A program made the translations under genes and the position numbers. A stretch of DNA of 25,107 nt from JBDREF01 sp043820045. GTDB taxonomy: Bacteria; Planctomycetota; Phycisphaerae; Sedimentisphaerales; Anaerobacaceae. Positions 16,970 to 23,065 of this stretch are shown piece by piece. The notes beneath the pieces were generated by a model that did no database searches, was not told the origin of the DNA, and saw only the letters and a program-made list of their open reading frames with translations. The stretch lies in assembly GCA_043820045.1 (NCBI GenBank), contig JBDREF010000202.1, positions 1 through 25,107 on the forward strand. The letters run 5' to 3'. Position 1 is the stretch's first letter; each line of letters opens with the position of its first letter.

Positions 16970-17450
16970 GCCCATAAGAAAAATAATGGTTTATATTGAC
17001 GGGACTGAACAGTCCGTCACTGCCGCTCAGTATGCAATATGTCTTGCTGCGTTCTCCGGCGCCGAACTGCTCGCTCAGTATGTCGTCAACACAAGGGCGG
17101 TGGAAGAACTTTTGAAGGCGAGGATATTCCTGAAGGATGAGCAGGTTGAATACGAACGCGATATGGAGGCCGACGCGGAGAGGTATCTTGACTACGTCAA
17201 TGAGCTTGCCGCCAGAAAGGGGCTGTCAATCACCAAGAAGCGCAGCAAGGGCAGTGTCCACAAGGAAATAGTCGATTCTGTGGGTGAGAATGAGATTGAC
17301 CTTCTCGTCATCGGGGAACTCTCTCGCATTGGCAGCAGAAGGGACGAGTTTTATGATGAGAGTGAACGGGCGATGCGTGCCGTTCCCTGCTCTGTTTTAA
17401 TCGTGAAAGACGAGGAGGCGGTTTGGGAGATGTATGAATCATTAGCATGA
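16962..17450 (+). CDS. universal stress protein (UspA family), ATP-motif degenerate
   Basis: This 162-residue protein has the UspA alpha/beta fold. The first strand and helix read IRKIMVYIDGTEQSVTAAQYA. The central helix KDEQVEYERDMEADAERYLDYV, then GSVHKEIVDSVGENEIDLLVIG and the final strand SVLIVKDEE follow. In ATP-binding members the end of the fold carries GxxG-x9-G(S/T). Here the aligned positions read GELS, nine residues, then YD, so both later glycines are lost and nucleotide binding is doubtful. GTG 16962 overlaps the stop of subunit D, so it is probably translated by the same ribosomes. I infer a role in regulating or sensing the state of the ATPase, but this is context only. Confidence 0.82.
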   Translation: MSKPIRKIMVYIDGTEQSVTAAQYAICLAAFSGAELLAQYVVNTRAVEELLKARIFLKDEQVEYERDMEADAERYLDYVNELAARKGLSITKKRSKGSVHKEIVDSVGENEIDLLVIGELSRIGSRRDEFYDESERAMRAVPCSVLIVKDEEAVWEMYESLA

Positions 17451-17501
17451 TATGCAAATTGAAGAATGTATTCATGCGCGAAAATTCAGGAGAAGTATGT
17501 T

Positions 17502-17951
17502 ATGACATTAGTTGAGCTGGTTTCAGAGAAAATAGTGAAAATACCACTGGAGTCGAAAGACAAGCCAGATGTTCTGCGCGAGCTAGTCCAGATATTGAAA
17601 GACGCCGGCGAAATCGATGATTTTGATGGTGCCCTCGAGGCGGTGCAGGAGCGTGAAGATAAGCAGAGCACCGGGCTGGAACAGGGCATTGCCGTGCCGC
17701 ATTGTAAGACTGCCGCCGTTTCCCGCCTGAAACTTGCCATCGGCATAGCTCCTCAAGGTGTCGATTTTGATTCCATGGACGGCAAGCCGTCGAAGCTGTT
17801 CTTCCTCTTGCTGGCCCCACCCGATCAGTCCGGTCCTCACGTGCAGGCACTTGCAGAAATAGCAAAACTGGCTCGTTCGCAGGTTTCTTGCAGAGCTCTG
17901 GTCAATGCGGAAAACGCCCGGGAAGTTGTGGAATTCATGAAGGGGGAATGA
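17502..17951 (+). CDS. PTS EIIA protein of the fructose/Ntr family
   Basis: This 149-residue single-domain protein has the EIIA-Fru/PtsN fold. The signature IAVPHCKTAAVSRLKLAIG carries the phosphorylatable His67. EREDKQSTGLEQGIAVPH before it and LFFLLLAPPDQSGPHVQALAEIAKLAR after it are the standard family segments. No transporter domains are attached and no sugar PTS genes lie nearby, so a regulatory rather than transport role is likely, as for PtsN, which controls potassium transport and sigma-54-linked functions in proteobacteria. ATG 17502 has AGGAGA 8 bases upstream. It lies 51 bases after the stress-protein gene and is probably the last gene of the ATPase operon. The next operon has a sigma-54 promoter, which makes the neighbourhood notable. 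Confidence 0.85.
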   Translation: MTLVELVSEKIVKIPLESKDKPDVLRELVQILKDAGEIDDFDGALEAVQEREDKQSTGLEQGIAVPHCKTAAVSRLKLAIGIAPQGVDFDSMDGKPSKLFFLLLAPPDQSGPHVQALAEIAKLARSQVSCRALVNAENAREVVEFMKGE

Positions 17952-18043
17952 CGATAAGACCCGTGTCGGCAATCCTGCTGCTTCAGTTTTCAAATCTGGG
18001 CCGGCAGGGCTCCTCTCAAAAGTGGGCAAAACGGTACTGATAA

Positions 18044-18059
18044 TTCTCATTTTTGAGAA
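18044..18059. promoter_or_regulatory. dyad TTCTCA-TTTT-TGAGAA, candidate activator site
   Basis: This perfect 6-bp inverted repeat with a 4-base centre is located about 130 bases before the predicted sigma-54 transcription start. That is the usual distance for an upstream activating sequence bound by an NtrC-type enhancer-binding protein. No T-tract follows, so it is less likely a terminator. The assignment is by position and symmetry only. Confidence 0.3.
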
Positions 18060-18101
18060 CGGCTCTCGTGGCCATGCAATCCCTTTTATGCCTCGTTCGG
18101 A

Positions 18102-18184
18102 CGTAAGCTTCGTTTGGTGAGCACCTTACATTATAGGTTGTACCCTGGGGGGGATTGGCACACCTTTTGCACCGTAAGCCTCGT
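18102..18184 (+). repeat. direct repeat CGTAAGCYTCGT flanking the sigma-54 promoter
   Basis: CGTAAGCTTCGT (18102-18113) recurs as CGTAAGCCTCGT (18173-18184), 11 of 12 bases identical and 71 bases apart. The second copy covers the predicted transcription start (near 18182). A paired regulator site is possible; chance cannot be excluded for so short a match. Confidence 0.3.
18156..18171 (+). promoter_or_regulatory. sigma-54 (RpoN) promoter
   Basis: TGGCAC-A-CCTT-TTGC-A matches the -24/-12 consensus TGGCACRNNNNTTGCW at every defined base. It lies in a gene-free gap, in the right direction, 152 bases before the first cytochrome ATG. Transcription would start near 18182. Such promoters need an ATP-driven enhancer-binding protein, so the cytochrome operon is predicted to be under conditional, signal-dependent control. 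Confidence 0.85.
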
Positions 18185-18275
18185 GTATGTCTGTCACAAT
18201 AGCGATGGCTGTGCGGCTCAAGGTGCCAAACGGCGGGCATCGGATTAGGAAGTGGCGAAATTGAAAGAGTTACTC

Positions 18276-18298
18276 GGCCGCTACGGCGGCCTGTTTTT
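18276..18298 (+). terminator. intrinsic-terminator-like hairpin in the cytochrome leader (possible attenuator)
   Basis: GGCCGC-TACG-GCGGCC (18276-18291) is a 6-bp all-GC stem with a 4-base loop, followed by TG and five T (18294-18298). It lies downstream of the sigma-54 start and only 25 bases before the cytochrome ATG, so it could stop leader transcription. AGTGGC at 18251-18256 can pair with GCCGCT (18278-18283, one G-U pair), which would disrupt the hairpin. It may equally be a barrier to read-through from the ATPase operon. Confidence 0.5.
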
Positions 18299-18322
18299 CG
18301 AAAAGAGGTGACCTTCTCGCAG

Positions 18323-19312
18323 ATGGGAGATTTTGTGCTGTCGCCGAGAGCTGTGAGATGTGATCGCGTTGGGGGAGTTGTCGCTCTGGCTCTGTTGTTG
18401 CTCCTGGGGCAGATATCAACCGGAGGAGAGGCTCGTGTGAGTAATAAGTTAGAACCAGCTAAGAACCCCCATGGAGATGCGCAGTCGTGCTCGGCCTGTC
18501 ATACATCTGCGGTCGGCGGCCGAAATACTCTGCGCTTCGACGGGAACGTTTCGCGCTTGTGCCAGTCGTGTCACGACGGGCGGCTCGCCAGTCGAGAGGT
18601 CCACCCCGTGGATATCGCACCAAGCGCCTCGATTTCACAGAAAATTCCGTTCGATTTCCCGTTTGAAAACGGAATGCTCACCTGTTTGAGCTGCCATGAC
18701 GTCGCCTCGCGCTGCACGGCCCCGGGGGCTGGCGTGCCCGACCGATATTTCCTGCGTGGAGATCGTGTGCCGGAACCCCTTGCGTTCTGCTCGAACTGCC
18801 ACGTGCAGGAAGACTACCAGCCCTTCAACGCTCACGACCAGTTCCAGGTTGGCGAGGCAAAGCCGGATGCGTGCCTCTGGTGCCACGTCAGCGCCCCGGA
18901 CATAAGCTCTCGTCTCAAGGAGGGTGCTTCGTATGAATTGCGCGGCGGCGTGTCCGAGGTGTGTGGCAACTGCCACCGGATGGCAAAGGGGCACCCTACA
19001 GAGAACGCGCACATGTATGCCACCCCCTCCGAAGAGATGATGTGGTACATGTCGGCCTACGAGATGCGAGACCGGATGAATATGCCGCTTAAGCAGCTCC
19101 TGGAATATGTGCGAGCCGCCAGGCGAACCGTCCGCTCAATCCCTTTCGATGAGAGCGGTAGAATCACGTGCAGCAGTTGTCACAATCCGCATGAAAAGGG
19201 GCTTCTGCCGAATTGGAATCCGCGTTCTTTCGGCGCCGAGCCCAGGAAATCTGTAAACCATCGACTTCGAGTCAGTGGAGGCATTAGCTGCAGAGCGTGT
19301 CACCAGAAATGA
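18323..19312 (+). CDS. octahaem c-type cytochrome, exported
   Basis: This 329-residue protein has eight CXXCH haem-attachment motifs, with cysteines at 56, 80, 121, 156, 184, 214, 283 and 323. A basic then hydrophobic leader (VGGVVALALLLLLGQ, about residues 20-34) is a signal peptide or anchor, so the haems would sit outside the cytoplasmic membrane. Motifs such as CSSCHNPHEKG resemble doubled-CXXCH (cytochrome c3/c7-like) domains; no catalytic motif of nitrite reductase or hydroxylamine oxidoreductase is seen. I infer periplasmic electron transfer. ATG 18323 is chosen with AGAGGTGA about 11 bases upstream; GTG 18308 is an alternative adding five residues. It is the first gene after the sigma-54 promoter, and 8 bases separate it from the next cytochrome gene. 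Confidence 0.88.
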   Translation: MGDFVLSPRAVRCDRVGGVVALALLLLLGQISTGGEARVSNKLEPAKNPHGDAQSCSACHTSAVGGRNTLRFDGNVSRLCQSCHDGRLASREVHPVDIAPSASISQKIPFDFPFENGMLTCLSCHDVASRCTAPGAGVPDRYFLRGDRVPEPLAFCSNCHVQEDYQPFNAHDQFQVGEAKPDACLWCHVSAPDISSRLKEGASYELRGGVSEVCGNCHRMAKGHPTENAHMYATPSEEMMWYMSAYEMRDRMNMPLKQLLEYVRAARRTVRSIPFDESGRITCSSCHNPHEKGLLPNWNPRSFGAEPRKSVNHRLRVSGGISCRACHQK

Positions 19313-19320
19313 GGTACCCC

Positions 19321-21165
19321 ATGAGGCAATTTGCGGGCACCGATTGCGGTGCCACCCTAATCTTGAGTATCTTGAGCCGACGATTAGCGCTTGGCTTGCT
19401 TGTATTCGGATTGACCATGGCGATCTCACAGGAGCTTCATGCCATGGACGCCGACAACTGCCTGATGTGTCACCGCTTCCGAGGCCTTGCCCGCGTGGAC
19501 AAGGACGGTGATTATCGCTTGTTTTACGTCGATGAAACACTCTTCGGAAGGGGCCCTCACGCACGTGTCAGTTGCAAAGGCTGCCACGCGGACATCGAAA
19601 AGATTCCCCACGATAATGCCAAGCCTGTGGATTGCCTGCGCAGTTGCCATATCGATGAACCGACCCGCGAGATTATTTTCACGCACGCAAGAGTACACGA
19701 GACTCTTTCCGAGAGTGTTCATGCGCCTGCAAAAGACAGCAACACGCAGGCAGATTTTCCGGGAGATTACCCCAAGTGCAAGGACTGCCACGACATACCG
19801 CTTTTCCGTCCCGTATCTATTTTCAAGAAGATGCGAGCCGGTGTTTCCGAGCGGGCTCTGAGCCGCTGTACCTTGTGTCACACCGACGAGAATTTTGTTC
19901 GCTATTTCTACTCCCACGTCACAACCCGTCTGCATAAGGCCCGCGACTCTCGTGAAGTGATCGCTATATGTGCAAGCTGCCACGCCGATCCCGATTTCGC
20001 ACGGCGTCACGGGCTCTCGGACGTCGTCTCAAGTTACTTTGAGACCTACCACGGCAAGGCCGTCCTCCTCGGTTCGACTCTTGCCCCGGACTGCCTGGAC
20101 TGTCACGCCAGGGCCGGCAGCGTGCACGAAATGCGTTCCAAGGCCGACCCACTATCCTCCGTTCACCCGGAAAACCGTCCTTCGACATGCGGCATGGAGG
20201 ACTGCCACAGTTCCGCCAAGCCGGCTCTTGCGTCCTTTGACGTTCACGCCAATCGTGATCTTCGAACGCACGCCCTGGAGTTCGGAGTCGGGCTGTTCTT
20301 CGTGGTTGCGACTCTTGGCATTCTTCTGCCGATTCTGACTCTCAACGTGCTCGGCCTGATTCGAGAACTTTTCCCGAGTCACCAGGCAGAGGAGGAAGTC
20401 GAGCGTCTCACCGAGCTTGCGAAGAAGAAAGCGGCTGCCGAGGGCGGGATTATGCGTTTTACACTTTCGCTGCGGATACAACATGCTTTCCTTGTTATTG
20501 TATTCCTGGTCCTCTGTTTGACGGGATTTCCCATGAAATTCTCGGAGGCGCCCTGGGCGCCGGTGATCTACGACCTCTTCGGCGGAATTAACGGTGCTCC
20601 AATCGTCCATCGCGTTGCAGGTGTTGCCCTGCTGGTCGGTTTTGCTCTGCACGTGATTCTGATTCTTGTAAACGTGGGCTGTTCAATGAAAGCCAGAGGT
20701 TTGCGAGGCATTCGGGCCTGGGTTAAGGAGATTCTTGCTCTTCCCATGATTCCCAAGTGGCGCGATTTGACCGATTTGATCACGTGGACGAAATACGCTT
20801 GCTTCCTCAGCCCGAAGCGGCCCAACTATGGGCACTTCTCCTGGAAGGAAAAGCTGGAGTATCTGGGACTCTTTTGGGGTATTCCGCTGCTGGGTGTTAC
20901 GGGTGTCCTGCTCTGGGCCGAGAGTATATCCAGTCACATACTGCCGGGCTGGGCACTCAACGTTGCATATCTGGCCCACACGTACGAATCTCTTTTGGCG
21001 GTGGCGCATATCGCGCTGGTACATATTCCAGGTGTTCTCGGTAGACCCGGATTGTCGCCGCTTTCCGGTATGGTGCTAAACGGCAAGATATCACCTCACG
21101 TGCTGGCTGAAGAGCACGGAGGCGAGATAAGCGGTTTGCTTGCGGCAGAGGAGGTGAAGTCATGA
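19321..21165 (+). CDS. multihaem cytochrome c fused to a four-helix cytochrome b (quinone-linked electron transfer)
   Basis: This 614-residue fusion has a signal-like leader to about residue 42. A haem-c region follows with six CXXCH (cysteines 47, 85, 153, 183, 217, 258), one CX3CH (105) and one CX4CH (290). A membrane helix (about 320-346) and a charged linker lead to a b-type domain with helices near 388-406, 428-450, 515-533 and 545-567. Histidines 388, 430, 444, 553, 563 and 568 are candidate b-haem ligands. The plan resembles formate/hydrogenase-type cytochrome b domains and the Geobacter CbcL idea of a c-b fusion that oxidises menaquinol, or passes electrons the other way. ATG 19321 has GAGGT 5 bases upstream; earlier starts at 19297 and 19309 are possible. 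The stop overlaps the next gene (ATGA). Confidence 0.85.
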   Translation: MRQFAGTDCGATLILSILSRRLALGLLVFGLTMAISQELHAMDADNCLMCHRFRGLARVDKDGDYRLFYVDETLFGRGPHARVSCKGCHADIEKIPHDNAKPVDCLRSCHIDEPTREIIFTHARVHETLSESVHAPAKDSNTQADFPGDYPKCKDCHDIPLFRPVSIFKKMRAGVSERALSRCTLCHTDENFVRYFYSHVTTRLHKARDSREVIAICASCHADPDFARRHGLSDVVSSYFETYHGKAVLLGSTLAPDCLDCHARAGSVHEMRSKADPLSSVHPENRPSTCGMEDCHSSAKPALASFDVHANRDLRTHALEFGVGLFFVVATLGILLPILTLNVLGLIRELFPSHQAEEEVERLTELAKKKAAAEGGIMRFTLSLRIQHAFLVIVFLVLCLTGFPMKFSEAPWAPVIYDLFGGINGAPIVHRVAGVALLVGFALHVILILVNVGCSMKARGLRGIRAWVKEILALPMIPKWRDLTDLITWTKYACFLSPKRPNYGHFSWKEKLEYLGLFWGIPLLGVTGVLLWAESISSHILPGWALNVAYLAHTYESLLAVAHIALVHIPGVLGRPGLSPLSGMVLNGKISPHVLAEEHGGEISGLLAAEEVKS

Positions 21166-22031
21166 GTCATACATCGAGCCTTTCGAAACGATGCCTGCTT
21201 TTCCTTTACGTCGGGTTCTGGAGCATCGTGCTCGTCTCGGCGGCCGCATGGTTGACCATGTTCCTCGTTGGTACTCTGGGCGACCCTCTTGCAGGCAAGA
21301 GTGCGCATCCTGCCGATATGAAGGTTTTCGACAGTATTCTGGCGCTAACTGAAAAGAAGGTGGTGCGGTACCTCGGGGAGTGGGAATTCCTCGAGCCGAA
21401 GCTGCCCGGCCATTTCCACCACATAGGCCGGTGGTACCGCGCGGATAAGCAGAATTTCTGTATCAAGTGCCACGGACAGACTCCCCACTCGAGGAGTCCT
21501 CAACTGCGTGCCTTTCTCAACATGCATAACCTCTTCATTTCGTGCCAGGTCTGCCACGTGCGCGAAAGAGCTGACGTTGCTCCCACTCGTTTCGGCTGGG
21601 CCGACATTACCGATGGAAAATTGAGTTCGAGCCCTAATATGCTCGAACACCCCTGGGGAGAGTATGACGCGAAGATTGTCCCGCTGCAGGGTCCGGAAGA
21701 TAAGCTGGAGCCGGTGAATCTAAAAGAAGAAGAGGATTTCGCGGAAGAGTACCTAAAACGCAGGGACAGCCTGGGCGATCAACAAAAGGTTATCGCGAAC
21801 AAGCTCATTCACAGACGCTGTGTTGAGACTCCCGTACACTGCAGCGACTGTCACGATTCGAAGAACACGTTCCTTCCTTACACCGCCCTTGGATATTCCT
21901 CGGAGCGAGCGGACTTCCTTGTGAGCACTGAGGTAGCTGATTTGATCCGGCGCTATGAGACGTTTCATATGCCGAACCTTCTTCAGCCCCAGGAGCAACA
22001 GGTGCAAGGTACCGAAGAGGAAAAGCCGTGA
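21162..22031 (+). CDS. membrane-anchored trihaem c-type cytochrome
   Basis: This 289-residue protein has an N-terminal membrane helix (about 10-37, LFLYVGFWSIVLVSAAAWLTMFLVG). It also has three CXXCH motifs at 100 (CIKCH), 128 (CQVCH) and 227 (CSDCH). The long stretch between the second and third haems is charged and has no recognised domain. The anchor-plus-haems layout recalls NapC/NirT-type quinol dehydrogenases, but the spacing is different and no family is claimed. It overlaps the c-b fusion by ATGA, has GAGGTGA just upstream, and overlaps the NHL gene by GTGA. It is therefore likely a stoichiometric partner that passes electrons from the c-b subunit outward. Confidence 0.82.
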   Translation: MSHTSSLSKRCLLFLYVGFWSIVLVSAAAWLTMFLVGTLGDPLAGKSAHPADMKVFDSILALTEKKVVRYLGEWEFLEPKLPGHFHHIGRWYRADKQNFCIKCHGQTPHSRSPQLRAFLNMHNLFISCQVCHVRERADVAPTRFGWADITDGKLSSSPNMLEHPWGEYDAKIVPLQGPEDKLEPVNLKEEEDFAEEYLKRRDSLGDQQKVIANKLIHRRCVETPVHCSDCHDSKNTFLPYTALGYSSERADFLVSTEVADLIRRYETFHMPNLLQPQEQQVQGTEEEKP

Positions 22032-23059
22032 GGTTGAGGTTTCACTCTCCCAAAGCCGTGGCACGAAGGCTGGCAAGCGGAGCACTGACGCTTTTCTCAG
22101 GAAAACGCCGGATTGGCTCAGCCGGGTTGTCTATGGCACTTGGACTGGCCGCACTCGTCTGCGCGGCCCAAAATGGACCTGAGCCTAAGGACGATGTGCG
22201 GGCAATCAGGACGCATAACAAGAGCGTGCTTGTTGGTCCGGAGGGTGAGCCTTTCGATATGCCCAGCGACGCAGCCGTGGGCACCGATGGTGTCCTGTAT
22301 GTCCTCGATGGAGTCAACCACTGCGTGGCTGCCTACGATGCGGAGGGAAAATTCCGGTTCCGGTTCGGTGGACGCGGCAGTGGACCCGGTCAACTTCTTT
22401 TCCCGCTTGGGATCGCGACCGCACCGGACGGGAAAGTCTATGTCGCCGATTCAGGAAACCACCGTTTCGGCGTATTCGCCGGGGATGGAACGCCGTTAGA
22501 GGCGGTCTTGTTGCCGGTTCCGGTTTCAGGTACGCCCCCCGATCCGACGGATGTGGTCATAGACCCGATTCGGGAGCGGCTCTATGTTACCGACAACGAT
22601 AACCACCGCCTGCTTGTCTATAGCCTCGCCACTCGTAAGTTTGAGTCGGTCTGGGGCGGTCCCGGCCAGGGGCAGCGGCAGTTCCGCTTTCCATTTCTAA
22701 TCGATATTTCTCCGGATGGTTACGTATTTGTGGCCGAGCCAATCAACACCCGAGTTCAGGTCCTGAACCCCAACGGCAAATTCGTTAAGTTCATCGGTGC
22801 TTGGGGGGTCAAGCCCGGGCAGCTATTCCGGCCCAAGGGTGTGGCGATCTTTGGCGATAGAGTCTTCGTGACCGACAGTTATCTGGGCAGTGTTCAGGTT
22901 TTCGATTTGAGCGGAGGCTTTCTCGGCGTGCTGGCCGACGAGACCGGAGTGCCGATGAGGTTCATTACTCCCACAGGAATAACGGTGGACCCGAAACGCA
23001 GGAGCCTCTACGTTGTCGAGCTGAAGGCCAATCGCGTCTGCCGGGTGGACCTGGAGTGA
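22028..23059 (+). CDS. exported six-bladed NHL-repeat beta-propeller protein
   Basis: This 343-residue protein has an N-terminal basic stretch and a hydrophobic segment (about residues 35-48, GLSMALGLAALVCAA), probably a signal sequence or anchor. Six NHL-like repeats follow, each of the form P-x-(G/D)-(I/V)-x-DGxVYVAD-x-x-NHRVxV. Examples are PLGIATAPDGKVYVADSGNH, PTDVVIDPIRERLYVTDNDN and PKGVAIFGDRVFVTDSYLG. No haem motif is present. NHL propellers are often encoded next to multihaem cytochromes of extracellular electron-transfer loci and may act as scaffolds, which is an inference here. GTG 22028 overlaps the upstream stop. The start could be later, since the first 20 residues are very basic. 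Confidence 0.85.
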   Translation: MRLRFHSPKAVARRLASGALTLFSGKRRIGSAGLSMALGLAALVCAAQNGPEPKDDVRAIRTHNKSVLVGPEGEPFDMPSDAAVGTDGVLYVLDGVNHCVAAYDAEGKFRFRFGGRGSGPGQLLFPLGIATAPDGKVYVADSGNHRFGVFAGDGTPLEAVLLPVPVSGTPPDPTDVVIDPIRERLYVTDNDNHRLLVYSLATRKFESVWGGPGQGQRQFRFPFLIDISPDGYVFVAEPINTRVQVLNPNGKFVKFIGAWGVKPGQLFRPKGVAIFGDRVFVTDSYLGSVQVFDLSGGFLGVLADETGVPMRFITPTGITVDPKRRSLYVVELKANRVCRVDLE

Positions 23060-23065
23060 CCTTCA

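Larger units (their letters stand above)
17952..18322 (+). other. regulatory intergenic region upstream of the cytochrome operon
   Basis: I see no gene in these 371 bases; a minus-strand frame at 18016-18240 has no recognisable product or ribosome site. In order the region holds a 6+6 dyad (18044-18059), a repeated CGTAAGCYTCGT element (18102 and 18173), a sigma-54 promoter (18156-18171) and a terminator-like hairpin (18276-18298) just before the cytochrome gene. No clear intrinsic terminator for the PTS gene was found. Confidence 0.6.

Noticed and set aside
18016..18240. 74-residue minus-strand frame with several cysteines
   Set aside because: It covers the sigma-54 promoter region, has no CXXCH and no recognisable fold, and its cysteine/histidine richness looks like chance.
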